Both the position numbers and the translations under genes were made by a program. From the NCBI GenBank assembly GCA_015487975.1, contig WFOS01000073.1:18808-82807 (forward strand): a stretch of 64,000 bases of DNA, in the 5' to 3' direction. The stretch comes from Ardenticatena sp. (GTDB taxonomy: Bacteria > Chloroflexota > Anaerolineae > Ardenticatenales > Ardenticatenaceae). The notes under the pieces were generated by a model. That model ran no database searches. It saw nothing but the letters and a program-made list of their open reading frames with translations, and was not told where the DNA came from. Below, piece after piece: positions 42,891-52,124 of the stretch (position 1 is the stretch's first letter; the number at the start of each line of letters is the position of its first letter).

Positions 42891-44318
42891 ATGCGTGAAA
42901 CCATGTATCATGTGGTGATTGTCGGTGGTGGAATGACCGGCCTGGCTGCTGCCTGGCGTTTGCAGCAAGCCCGCAAAGACGGGCTGCCTGTGCGTTTTCT
43001 CTTGATTGAGTCTGCCCGGCGTCTGGGGGGGAAAATCTCCACGCAGCGTCGGGATGGCTTCCTCATTGAGCATGGCCCCGACTCGTTCCTTACGACCAAG
43101 CCACACCTCTTGCAGTTGGTGCGGGCTTTGGGGCTGGATGATGAACTGGTGGCACCGCGCACAAGCCGCTACTACCTGGTACGCAATGGGCAGCTGGTGC
43201 TTGCACCAGAGGGGATTTTTCTGGGGGTGCCAACGCGCTTTATGCCCTTCCTTCGCTCGCCCGTGGTCTCATGGGCGGGCAAAGTGCGCATGGGGCTTGA
43301 ACTCTTCATCCCCCCACGGCGAGAGGAAGACGATGAAAGTGTGGGTGATTTTGTGCGCCGCCGTCTGGGACGTGAAGCGCTGGATCGTCTGGCGGGGCCG
43401 CTCATGGCTGGCATCCATTCTGCCGATCCCAACCGATTGAGCATACAGGCTACGTTTCCACAGTTGCGGGCAATGGAGCGCACGCATGGCAGCTTGATCC
43501 GTGCGATGTGGCGTGCACGTCGCGGGCGACGTCCGTCGGCGGGGGGGCGTTCGCCCTTTTTGACGCTGCGCTCCGGCTTGGGACGGCTGGTCGAAGAAGT
43601 GGAGAAAGTGCTAGACACTGGAACGGTGCTTTCTGGTGTTTCTGTTGATGGTATTTCGTGTAGTCAAAATCGTTACACACTGACACTGAGCAATGGACAA
43701 ACAATCACCTCGAAAACCATCTTGCTTACCACTCCACCCCCCATCACAGCCAGCCTGCTCACCCGGACTGCCCCTGGCGCAGCTCTTCGGCTGCGCCGCA
43801 TCCGAATGGCCTCGAGCGCCAGCGTGGCATTGGGCTTCCATGGCAAGGACGTCCCCCAAGCGATACACAATGCCAGCGGCGCACTTGTCCCACGCCTCGA
43901 ACAACGAACCGTCACAGGCTATACCTTCGCATCCAGCAAGTTCGAGGGACGTGCTCCAGAAGGATATGTACTCATCCGAGCCTTTGTAGGCGGCGACGGC
44001 CTGGAAGAAGTCCTGCATTGCGAAGATAACACACTCCTTGAACATGTGCTCGACGATACACGCCGTCTGCTTGGCATCGAAGCCGCCCCCGTCTTGATGG
44101 ACATTCAGCGTTGGAAGAAGGCCCGCCCACAATACGACGTCGGCCACCTTGATCGCGTGGCCACCATCGAGCACGCGTTGCCACCAGGCATCTGGATTGT
44201 TGGGAGTGCTATGCGCGGCGCGGGTTTACCAGACTGCACTCGCCAGGGAATCGAGGGTGCTGAAAACGCGCTTGCGCACGTCGGATTCACGACACCTTCT
44301 CACCAGACAACAACCTGA
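42891..44318 (+). CDS. hemY: Protoporphyrinogen oxidase
   Basis: A 475-residue flavoprotein of the HemY/PPOX group, which oxidises protoporphyrinogen IX (or coproporphyrinogen III in the Gram-positive-type route) with oxygen. The FAD motif is VVIVGGGMTGLAAAWRLQ, followed by LLIESARRLGGKISTQRR; the substrate-side region has FLIEHGPDSFLTTKP; the FAD C-terminal block is WIVGSAMRGAGLPDCTRQG. Length is typical. It is followed by hemD 14 bases later. Which substrate it prefers is not decided by sequence; hemH/hemQ are not in the window. Confidence 0.92.
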   Translation: MRETMYHVVIVGGGMTGLAAAWRLQQARKDGLPVRFLLIESARRLGGKISTQRRDGFLIEHGPDSFLTTKPHLLQLVRALGLDDELVAPRTSRYYLVRNGQLVLAPEGIFLGVPTRFMPFLRSPVVSWAGKVRMGLELFIPPRREEDDESVGDFVRRRLGREALDRLAGPLMAGIHSADPNRLSIQATFPQLRAMERTHGSLIRAMWRARRGRRPSAGGRSPFLTLRSGLGRLVEEVEKVLDTGTVLSGVSVDGISCSQNRYTLTLSNGQTITSKTILLTTPPPITASLLTRTAPGAALRLRRIRMASSASVALGFHGKDVPQAIHNASGALVPRLEQRTVTGYTFASSKFEGRAPEGYVLIRAFVGGDGLEEVLHCEDNTLLEHVLDDTRRLLGIEAAPVLMDIQRWKKARPQYDVGHLDRVATIEHALPPGIWIVGSAMRGAGLPDCTRQGIEGAENALAHVGFTTPSHQTTT

Positions 44319-44332
44319 GAGGAAGAGACACT

Positions 44333-45097
44333 ATGCTCACCGGAAAACGTGTTGTAGTTACTCGCTCACGCAAACAAGCCAGCGCGCTGAGCGAACGACT
44401 GCGCGCTTTGGGGGCCATTCCCCTCGAATTTCCAACCATCGCCATCATCCCACCAGCAGACGGGTACGCAGCCCTGGATACCGAACTGGCGCGATTGGAA
44501 ACATACGACTGGGTTGTGTTTACCAGTGTCAATGCCGTCGAACACGTCTGGCACCGCTTGGAGACGCTCGGCATCCCAACAACAGCCATTGCAACCCGCA
44601 AGGTAGCCGCTATCGGACCAGCCACGGCCGCCGCCCTCGAAGCACGTGGCGTCCCAGTCAGCGTCATCCCCCAACAGTACGTCGCCGAATCGCTCCTCGA
44701 CGCCATCCCCAACCCTGCCGGGCGCCGATTCCTGCTCCCCCGCGCCGACATTGCACGTGCTGCTCTGCGAGAAGGTCTGCGCGATGCCGGTGCCGACGTG
44801 GTCGAAGTACCAGCATACCGCACAATACCCGCCACGCCATCGCCCGACATCCTTGCCGAATTGGCACGTGGCGTCGATATCATCACCTTCACCAGCAGCA
44901 GCACCGCCCGCAACTTCGTCGCTGCACTTGGACGCAAACGGGCGCGCGCACTTGCTGAGAGCGCTCTTGTGGCTGCCATAGGACCTATCACCGCCGAGAC
45001 AGCACGCGAAGAAGGGTTGCGCGTCGATGTCGTGGCCGAAGAACACACCATCGACGGCTTGATACATGCACTTGTTGCAGCTTTCACGACACCATAA
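44333..45097 (+). CDS. hemD: Uroporphyrinogen-III synthase
   Basis: A 254-residue enzyme that closes hydroxymethylbilane to uroporphyrinogen III. The N-terminus GKRVVVTRSRKQASALSERL, the segment DWVVFTSVNAVEHVW, the middle ATRKVAAIGPATAAALEARG and the C-terminal ITFTSSSTARNFVAALG / VAAIGPITAETAREEGLRV are characteristic of this poorly conserved family. The two-domain length is normal. Follows hemY by 14 bases with AGAGGAAGAG in front; a 12-bp hairpin closes the operon. Confidence 0.9.
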   Translation: MLTGKRVVVTRSRKQASALSERLRALGAIPLEFPTIAIIPPADGYAALDTELARLETYDWVVFTSVNAVEHVWHRLETLGIPTTAIATRKVAAIGPATAAALEARGVPVSVIPQQYVAESLLDAIPNPAGRRFLLPRADIARAALREGLRDAGADVVEVPAYRTIPATPSPDILAELARGVDIITFTSSSTARNFVAALGRKRARALAESALVAAIGPITAETAREEGLRVDVVAEEHTIDGLIHALVAAFTTP

Positions 45098-45118
45098 GCC
45101 TATTCCAACCGCACAGGA

Positions 45119-45151
45119 GCGGCCACCGCGCCTGCTTCCCGCGGTGGCCGC
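45119..45151 (+). terminator. Hairpin after hemD
   Basis: A 12-bp stem (gcggccaccgcg / cgcggtggccgc) with a 9-base loop. No T-tract follows, so termination may be factor-dependent. Confidence 0.55.
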
Positions 45152-45324
45152 CATGAACACATATCGAATGCTCTCACTGTTGCTCGTGCGGAAGAGAGAC
45201 TTGTCAGCACGCAAATGTTCGATTTCCTACCAAAGCTCCAAAACATTCTCGCAGGTCGTTTAGTGCCAATGAAAAACACCAATATTACGAGCGTATTCTC
45301 CAGCCCCACAGGAGTGCGAGCCCA

Positions 45325-48300
45325 ATGTCTCATCAAAATCGTACTCTCGATTCGATGACATCCTTTCGCCTGTCATTGCTGGGCACGTTCCATCTCACAG
45401 CCGAGAACACCGATTCACCCCTCAAAATACCCGGAGAAAATGCACTCCGTCTCCTCGCTGCGCTTGCTCTCAATGCCCCCTACAACGTCACCAGAGCCCA
45501 TCTGGCCGGCATCCTCTACCCAACGCTCCCTGAGGGGCGTGCTCGTCGTACACTCAACCAGACCATATGGCAAATCCGCAAGGTGTTCGGGCACGAGATC
45601 ATCGAAAGCTCGTACACCCACGTGCGTTTGAGTGATCAGGTGTGGGTCGATGTCGCTCAGTTTCGAGCGTGGTCACAATCCAATGCACCCGAGGATTGGC
45701 GCGCTGCCATCGAACTCTACAAGGGGGATTTTTGGCCTGGTGGCTATGATGATTGGGTTCTCGTCGCCCGTGAGCAAGTACGCGAACAATACCTCGCCCT
45801 CCTCGAACGCCTTAGCCGGCATTATGAATCGGAAAGAGAATACGAAGAAGCCTTGCACTACATGCACATCATGGCACAGGCCGAACCTCTGCGGGAGCAA
45901 ATTCACTTCCGCATTATGCAACTGTATCTGACGCTGGATAGACCACTCGATGCCATCCGCCACTACGAGCAAGTTGCTGATCTCTTGCAGAAAGAACTCC
46001 ATGTTGAGCCAACCGCATCCCTTCAAGCCTTGCGGACAATCGCAGAGGAGCGCCTTGCACATCAAACACCCCACGACAGTGCACTCGCAATGTTGCTTCA
46101 TGGCGAGCGACAAATGCCCCTTGTCGGGCGTCATTCACAACGTGCTCGCCTTCTCGAAATCATCGAACGTACACGCCAAGGGCAAGGAAGTATTGTCTTC
46201 GTCGAGGGAGATGCGGGGATCGGAAAATCGCGCCTGATGCAGGAAATCGAAGAAGGTGCACGCTGGCGTGGGCTTATAGTTGGTATCGCGCAAAGGGCGC
46301 CTTACTACACGCCCTATGCCCCTCTTCGCGAGGCCATTGCCACACTCCTCACACCCGCAATTCTCACACTGCTACAAGAGACGCTCCCTGCACATACCCG
46401 CGCCGTTGCGGCACATTTATGGCCAGAGTTCGGAACACCTGCAGAAACATTACACACGCACGACCTCCCAACAGTCATCACCGATATTGTTCGTACACTC
46501 GCACAACACGCGCCACTTGTCCTTGTTTTGGAAGACATCCATACAGCCGATACAGCACTGTTCGATGTACTGACGTTACTTGGTCAGCATATCGAAACCA
46601 CCCCATGTACGGTGATTCTTACCTATCGTCCACTTGACATGCAAGCCGAAGAAACACTGTTTGCAGCGCTTCTCTCCCTTGACAAAGTAGCACCGATCCA
46701 ACACATCGTACTGCCACCATTCGACGAGAGTGAAAAGCGCACGTTCTTGAGTACACTTCTACAAATACCACTCCAAGACCCTCTCATTCATCAGTTCGCA
46801 ACCCATCTCAGCAACAAACCACTCCACATCATCGAAACGGTACGCTATCTCTACCGCCGCAATCTCTTGCGACAAACCTCGAAGGGAAAGTGGGAACTGC
46901 ACGTCCCTTCGACAGCACTCCTTTCACACTTTTCGCCACTCATTGCAGACCAACTCGAACATTTACCTGCGCAACACCGCCGAGTACTGGAGGCGCTTGC
47001 TGTTTTTGGCGAACGCATTCCTATTCACGTTGCCGTCTCCCTGCTCGCCAATACAACGCTCGCTGTCATACACGATTTGGTGCGATATGGCTTCGTCACA
47101 TTCGAAGGCGAAACGATTGTCTTCTCCCATGCATTGGTTCGGGAAAGCATCTACCAACATCTTGCTCCCCTCACACGCCGAACTTGGCACCGCAAGATTG
47201 CTTCCCTCCTTCGCAGACAACCTTCCGTCCCTTGGGCGCACGTTGCCCACCACCTGGCAGCTGCCAACCTCGCCGAAGAAGCACAGCACGCCTACGTTCA
47301 AGCGGCTGAACAAGCGCTCGACATGCACGCCTATGAACACGCACTCGCCCTTTGCCGTGCCGGGCTCGCTTTGGAGACGAGGAACGAGATAGCCACACAT
47401 ACGCTCTGGCTGTTGAAGGCCCAAGCCGAAAAGGGGCTTGGACGCCTCCAGCAAGCACGTAGCACGCTCGCCTCCATTCTTTGGAAGAGACGACGCCACC
47501 GAGATATCTCCTTGCGAGCACAGGTGTTGTACGAGGCAGGACAAATCGCATGGCGTCAAGGAAACATGTCCCAAGCAGTGCGCTTTTACGAACGTGCATT
47601 GAACGACTGGCATCGTCTGGAGGAGGAAGATGGCATCGTCGAAACCTACATCGCACTGGCCGAAGTCTTGAAGCATAGGGGAAACCTGGAACAAGCCATT
47701 GCGCATCTCAATCAAGCGCTCTCGTACATCGAAGCATCATCTTCGGCTATCGATTCATCTCCCCTCTATCGACGAGCATTGGCATACAAGAGTGCAATCC
47801 TATTTGCTCAAGGAGACTTCACAACAGCACGTACGACGGCACGACGCGCTCTCGACCTTGCACAAGAGGCCAACGATCTTCGGATACAAGGATTCACACT
47901 CAACACGTTAGCACGCATTGCCATTCATTACCGCCACCATGCCAATGCACGCGAATATCTCGAACGCGCCCTCGACGTTGCCCAAACCTTGCATACGCCC
48001 TACAACGAAGTGGTGACCAAGAGCAATCTCGCCGTCGTGGCATCCAATGCCGGTATGTTCGAAGAATCAATCCAGCTCGCACATCGTGCGCTCGAACAGG
48101 CCAAGCACCTGGGATTGACACGTATGCAAGCAAGCCTCATGTTGACAATGGCTTGGAACTACACCATGCTCGGCCGCTTTCGGCGTGCCAAGAACGCCCT
48201 CACACGCGCCAAAACGCTCATCGAACGAACTGACCTGGCTGAAAAACGTCCATTCTGGCTTCTCTGCCAAAGTCTCTGGTATCGCGAACAAGGAAACTTG

Positions 48301-49080
48301 GAAGAAGCCATTGCCTATGGACGAGAAGCCCTTGCCCACGAAGATGCCCTCGGTTTTTCGGCACAACGTGTCACCATCCAGTACGAACTCGGTACGACAC
48401 TCCTATTGGCGCACAAGTACGAAGACGCTCTCCTCGTATTGCAGGAAGGCTCCACACAGGCATCGAGTCCTATCGAACGTGCCTTCCTGGAAATTGCCGC
48501 CACAGTCGCACAGGTAAAACAAGGAGCACCACTCCCCGCTCATTGGTCCGCTCTGCTGGATGATGCCCAACGCGTCAGCCACGATGAATACCTCCCACGC
48601 ACATGGTACTTCGTATGGCTCGCAACCGAGCATGTTACACCTGGCCAAGGGGCCAAAGCGCTCCATCGTGCGTACAATGCCTTGCAAATGCAAGCGCTTG
48701 ACATTTCGAAGCACCGACATACATTCCTCACCAACGTCTTCTCACATCGCCTAATCACACAGGCCTGGCTGGCTACCGCACCACGGCCAATCGAGCGACT
48801 TCGCCTTCTTCTCCCGCGCGATGAAGGCAAAGGAGATGTCATGGTCACACTCACGATCGATGCAGGTGAAGAAGACGCCATCGTTGAAGCCCAACACGGG
48901 TATATCGCGCTTCGCCGCCATCGCATTCGGCGGCTGCTGCATGAAGCGCAAACACAACACGCCCGTCTGCCCCATAAAATCCTTGCTGACATCCTGCATG
49001 TCAGCCTCCCCACGATACGCCGCGACGTGCAGGCGCTTCGCGCCCAAGAACATAGCGATACAGCCGATGGCACCTCCTAA
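45325..49080 (+). CDS. SARP/BTAD-type transcriptional regulator with AAA ATPase and TPRs
   Basis: A 1251-residue regulator. Residues about 12-100 form a winged-helix DNA-binding domain (FRLSLLGTFHLTAEN, RARRTLNQTIWQIRKVFG), and 105-245 a bacterial transcriptional activation domain (BTAD). An AAA_16 ATPase follows with Walker A VEGDAGIGKSRLMQEI (about 293-308) and a Walker B-like LVLVLEDIHTADTALF. TPR units occupy about 650-1150 (ALDLAQEANDLRIQGFTLNT). The C-terminus (PHKILADILHVSLPTIRRDV) looks like a second helix-turn-helix, which is unusual. ATG at 45325 or 45358 could be the start. Signal and targets are unknown; the exported-protein block downstream is a candidate. Confidence 0.88.
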   Translation: MSHQNRTLDSMTSFRLSLLGTFHLTAENTDSPLKIPGENALRLLAALALNAPYNVTRAHLAGILYPTLPEGRARRTLNQTIWQIRKVFGHEIIESSYTHVRLSDQVWVDVAQFRAWSQSNAPEDWRAAIELYKGDFWPGGYDDWVLVAREQVREQYLALLERLSRHYESEREYEEALHYMHIMAQAEPLREQIHFRIMQLYLTLDRPLDAIRHYEQVADLLQKELHVEPTASLQALRTIAEERLAHQTPHDSALAMLLHGERQMPLVGRHSQRARLLEIIERTRQGQGSIVFVEGDAGIGKSRLMQEIEEGARWRGLIVGIAQRAPYYTPYAPLREAIATLLTPAILTLLQETLPAHTRAVAAHLWPEFGTPAETLHTHDLPTVITDIVRTLAQHAPLVLVLEDIHTADTALFDVLTLLGQHIETTPCTVILTYRPLDMQAEETLFAALLSLDKVAPIQHIVLPPFDESEKRTFLSTLLQIPLQDPLIHQFATHLSNKPLHIIETVRYLYRRNLLRQTSKGKWELHVPSTALLSHFSPLIADQLEHLPAQHRRVLEALAVFGERIPIHVAVSLLANTTLAVIHDLVRYGFVTFEGETIVFSHALVRESIYQHLAPLTRRTWHRKIASLLRRQPSVPWAHVAHHLAAANLAEEAQHAYVQAAEQALDMHAYEHALALCRAGLALETRNEIATHTLWLLKAQAEKGLGRLQQARSTLASILWKRRRHRDISLRAQVLYEAGQIAWRQGNMSQAVRFYERALNDWHRLEEEDGIVETYIALAEVLKHRGNLEQAIAHLNQALSYIEASSSAIDSSPLYRRALAYKSAILFAQGDFTTARTTARRALDLAQEANDLRIQGFTLNTLARIAIHYRHHANAREYLERALDVAQTLHTPYNEVVTKSNLAVVASNAGMFEESIQLAHRALEQAKHLGLTRMQASLMLTMAWNYTMLGRFRRAKNALTRAKTLIERTDLAEKRPFWLLCQSLWYREQGNLEEAIAYGREALAHEDALGFSAQRVTIQYELGTTLLLAHKYEDALLVLQEGSTQASSPIERAFLEIAATVAQVKQGAPLPAHWSALLDDAQRVSHDEYLPRTWYFVWLATEHVTPGQGAKALHRAYNALQMQALDISKHRHTFLTNVFSHRLITQAWLATAPRPIERLRLLLPRDEGKGDVMVTLTIDAGEEDAIVEAQHGYIALRRHRIRRLLHEAQTQHARLPHKILADILHVSLPTIRRDVQALRAQEHSDTADGTS

Positions 49081-49396
49081 GAACGCAACATACCCCGAAA
49101 CGCCCCGCTCATGATGCGGGGCGTTTCTCGTTTCCGCATCGTTCTCCGCTTGTGTCTCCTTCGAAGGCACGATCGCACTGCACATACCCGCATTCTGTTT
49201 CCCGCAGGCTTGCTCCTATGTCCATTTTCTCGATTGCATTGAAAATGAGCACTCTTTATCACGTGTTTATTTTCTAGACAAGATAGTTTTGAGATAGATG
49301 GATGATATTCTAAGGCTACGATGTCATAGGAAGTCGGACAAGCACATTCCATCTCGTTCACACCCATCGACTGTGACGAGCGAATGGGGGCGCCCA
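49081..49396. other. 316-base intergenic region
   Basis: Holds the terminator of the BTAD gene, an AT-rich stretch, and a 7-bp inverted repeat (CATTTTC at 49223 / GAAAATG at 49241) that could be an operator for the small-protein/lipoprotein operon. No convincing -35/-10 pair and no gene are seen. Confidence 0.5.
49097..49127 (+). terminator. Terminator after the BTAD regulator gene
   Basis: A perfect 12-bp stem (gaaacgccccgc / gcggggcgtttc) with a 7-base loop, ending in TTTC. Confidence 0.85.
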
Positions 49397-49588
49397 ATGC
49401 CAACGACACAAACCTTCGTTTTACGTTTCTGGCCAGAACAAGACGACGAATCGATTCAATGGCGCGGCGTCATTATCTATGTCCCTACGAACGAACAGAG
49501 AGCCGTCTCTTCACTCGAAGATGCCTTCATGCTGATTCAGCAGTACCTGACGGCGGAAATGCAACCAAACAAGGAGGAGAATCCATGA
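49397..49588 (+). CDS. Small conserved-looking hypothetical protein coupled to the Lon-like lipoprotein
   Basis: A 63-residue acidic soluble protein (FVLRFWPEQDDESIQWRGVI, then SSLEDAFMLIQQYLT). Similar short proteins that open with an F-x-L-R-[FI]-W motif and carry RG-x-V-x-x-VP are common in Chloroflexota near regulators and exported proteins, but no function is known to me. The stop overlaps the start of the lipoprotein gene (ATGA), so the two are co-translated. The frame is open further upstream to 49298, but the ATG at 49397 begins the conserved-looking part. No strong ribosome site is seen in front. Confidence 0.65.
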   Translation: MPTTQTFVLRFWPEQDDESIQWRGVIIYVPTNEQRAVSSLEDAFMLIQQYLTAEMQPNKEENP

Positions 49589-51960
49589 CCCGACTACATC
49601 GCCTCTTTCCTATCCTTTTCATTGTTCTTTTGCTCGTTGCCTGTGGCGGTGGCGATTCGGCCTCGGAGGAGGGCGAGTCAGTTGCTACCGCCGGCGACAT
49701 CGAAGTGTTGGATGTGACGTTCGCTCATGGCTTGACAGAAGAAATGGCACCCATTGATCCTGGAAACGAATTCGGCCCTGAAGACCCCGTCTCTCTCTCG
49801 ATCAAGCTGAAGGGGGTTCCCAAAGAGGGTGTCATCAAAGCAGCGTTCTACGATGGTGATACCGAAATTGCTTCGACGAGTGTGGACTTGGCGCAAGCAT
49901 GGGAAGAACAAGGCCTTATCTTCGCCGTTGGTGGCAACTCCTTCGTCGGGTTCACACTCACACCCTCGGAACCATTCCCGCCGGGGCAATATCAGGCGAA
50001 GGTTTGGGTCAACGATGTCCCAGTAGGCGTCTATACCTACACCGTCGTTGGCGATGCCTCGGCTCCCGAGGGAGATGAAGAACAAGCTGCCACGACCTCT
50101 GAATCAACGGAAGCCGCGCCATCCGAAACGAGCGCAACGACACCTGGGATGAATGGTGGCGAAGTTGCGATCAACGCCCTCTACTATGCCTACGACCCGA
50201 ACGAACAAAAAGCCATCGGCGGTACATCACCCGTACGCATCCGTGTACAACCAGCCGCTGCGGCCGATGAAATGCGCGTGGGCTTCTTCGAAGAAGAAGT
50301 CGCTGGTACGGGCGACATGTGGCGTGCTGCTGGCTGGATGGCGGTCATCGTCGCTAGCCAGATTGCCGGCATCGACCCCCGCGACTACGAATTCTCCTTC
50401 TCGGTCGGAGGGCGCATCGATGGCCCCAGTGCTGGAACCTACATGACCGTTGGCGTACTGGCAGCGCTCAATGGCAAAACGATGCGTGAAGATGCTGCCA
50501 TGACCGGCACGATCAATCCGGATGGTACCGTCGGCCCAGTGGGTGGCATTCCCCACAAGATCGAAGGTGCCGCCGAACAGGGGATCAAACTCGTGCTCGT
50601 TCCCGCAGGACAACGCTACGACTACGACCAAAACAAGGGTGAGTTGGTCGATTTGGTCGAAGTCGGTGAGAAGTTGGGTGTCGAGGTACGCGAAGTCAGC
50701 ACGGTTTTCGAGGCATACGAATTACTCGTGGGTGAACCACTCCCACGGCCAGATGCCTCGACGGCCACGCCACAACTGCCACCACGCGCCTTCGATCGCA
50801 CACGCGCCAAAGCACAAGAGTGGCTCTCGCGTTACCAACAAGCCCGTGCCCAATTCGATAGCCTCTCGCCAGAGATTACCGGCTACTTCGAAGATGGCAT
50901 GCTCGAAGCGGACGATACGGCCACACGTGCCGATAGCGCTCTGCAACAAGGTCTGGCGGCCGTTGCCTATCAGCGCGCTGTCGATGCAGCCATGACGGCC
51001 CAACTCTGGTTGCTTGCAGCCGAAGTCGTCGAACGGTACGCCCTTGGAGATATTTTCTCGTCCATCGATTACTTGCGCTCGACACAAGCCTCGCTTGGCG
51101 AACTCGACGCTGTCATTTCACTGCTCGAAACGCAGCAGCCGCGCACCGGCAGCGACTATGTGGCGCTATTCGACGCCTATCTCTCCATCGGACAGGCGCA
51201 AGGGCTCGTCCTGATTGCCAACAGCACGCTCGACTCCCTGGCCGAGAACGTCGGCGTGATGAGCGACGAAGAACTCGTAGGCGAATTGGCGCAGCTCTCG
51301 GCCTACTACGTCCTCGCGCAAAATCTGGTCCAGCTCGCGCGTGATAGCGTCGAGATTGGGTTCGGCTATGGCGGGACGCCCGTCGAGGACCCCGAACGTG
51401 TCGCCGCGATGGAAGCGCTCTTCCGCCGTGCGGCCGAAGCCAACTTGCGCTACTTCGAAGCGACCGTCGTCGATGAGTACGCCGATGCCTATGGCGTCCA
51501 TCCCAACCAAATGCGCGACTTGTTCATGCAAATCGATTCGTCCTACCTGCTCTCCGTGGCCGCCTTGCAGGGTGGGGAAGCCCTGGCCGGCCAATTGACG
51601 AATGCCGAGCAGCAAACTGCCCTCCGCCTTGGGAACAGCGTGGGCAACTATGCCCAATCGGCTGCACTGGTTGCCAAATACTACTCGCTCGATGTGGAGC
51701 TCGACGAGAATGGCAATGTCGCCAGCATTGGGCGTGAACGGGCGCTGGCCGATATGCTCGACCTCGCCGACCAACGTGCTCGTGAAGCCATCAACATGAA
51801 TGGCGACGATGTGCCTGTCATGGCCGTGTTGGCATACGAAACCGCCCGTTTGAAGCGCCAAGGTTCGCCGAGCGAGCAGATCGAAGCATTGCAGAATTAT
51901 TGGGCAGCCACGACACTCGCGCACGTCCAAGCCTATCTGAATGGCGTCATCGGTCGGTAG
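49585..51960 (+). CDS. Lipoprotein with Lon-like (S16) protease domain
   Basis: A 791-residue exported protein. A lipobox (FIVLLLVACGGG) marks it as a lipoprotein with Cys about 21. After a beta-rich domain (residues 30-160) and a Thr/Ser/Glu-rich linker comes a domain with the Lon protease core: SVGGRIDGPSAGTYMTVGVL, with Ser282, and TVGPVGGIPHKIEGAAEQG, with Lys325. The 43-residue distance equals that of the Lon Ser-Lys dyad. There is no AAA module. The last 400 residues are helical (ANLRYFEATVVDEYADAYGV). This is probably an ATP-independent protease on the outer face of the membrane. AAGGAGGAG precedes the ATG; translation is coupled to the small gene upstream. Confidence 0.88.
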   Translation: MTRLHRLFPILFIVLLLVACGGGDSASEEGESVATAGDIEVLDVTFAHGLTEEMAPIDPGNEFGPEDPVSLSIKLKGVPKEGVIKAAFYDGDTEIASTSVDLAQAWEEQGLIFAVGGNSFVGFTLTPSEPFPPGQYQAKVWVNDVPVGVYTYTVVGDASAPEGDEEQAATTSESTEAAPSETSATTPGMNGGEVAINALYYAYDPNEQKAIGGTSPVRIRVQPAAAADEMRVGFFEEEVAGTGDMWRAAGWMAVIVASQIAGIDPRDYEFSFSVGGRIDGPSAGTYMTVGVLAALNGKTMREDAAMTGTINPDGTVGPVGGIPHKIEGAAEQGIKLVLVPAGQRYDYDQNKGELVDLVEVGEKLGVEVREVSTVFEAYELLVGEPLPRPDASTATPQLPPRAFDRTRAKAQEWLSRYQQARAQFDSLSPEITGYFEDGMLEADDTATRADSALQQGLAAVAYQRAVDAAMTAQLWLLAAEVVERYALGDIFSSIDYLRSTQASLGELDAVISLLETQQPRTGSDYVALFDAYLSIGQAQGLVLIANSTLDSLAENVGVMSDEELVGELAQLSAYYVLAQNLVQLARDSVEIGFGYGGTPVEDPERVAAMEALFRRAAEANLRYFEATVVDEYADAYGVHPNQMRDLFMQIDSSYLLSVAALQGGEALAGQLTNAEQQTALRLGNSVGNYAQSAALVAKYYSLDVELDENGNVASIGRERALADMLDLADQRAREAINMNGDDVPVMAVLAYETARLKRQGSPSEQIEALQNYWAATTLAHVQAYLNGVIGR

Positions 51961-51994
51961 ACGACGGACGCATTCACCGGACAACCGTACCCGC

Positions 51995-52031
51995 TGGTGG
52001 GCAATCGGATCATGAGGGCGATTGCCCACCA
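51995..52031 (+). terminator. Terminator-like hairpin after the Lon-like lipoprotein gene
   Basis: A perfect 13-bp stem (tggtgggcaatcg / cgattgcccacca) with an 11-base loop, followed by TGTTT. Confidence 0.8.
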
Positions 52032-52124
52032 TGTTTCCATCAATCTATCGGCATCATACACAACTTCGACCACTTGAATAGGGTGTGAGGGGTCTCGAAG
52101 ATGATTTTCGAAAGGAGGCGTAAC

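Noticed and set aside
49585..51960. A cytoplasmic Lon protease
   Set aside because: There is a lipobox and no AAA module; only the S16 core is present.
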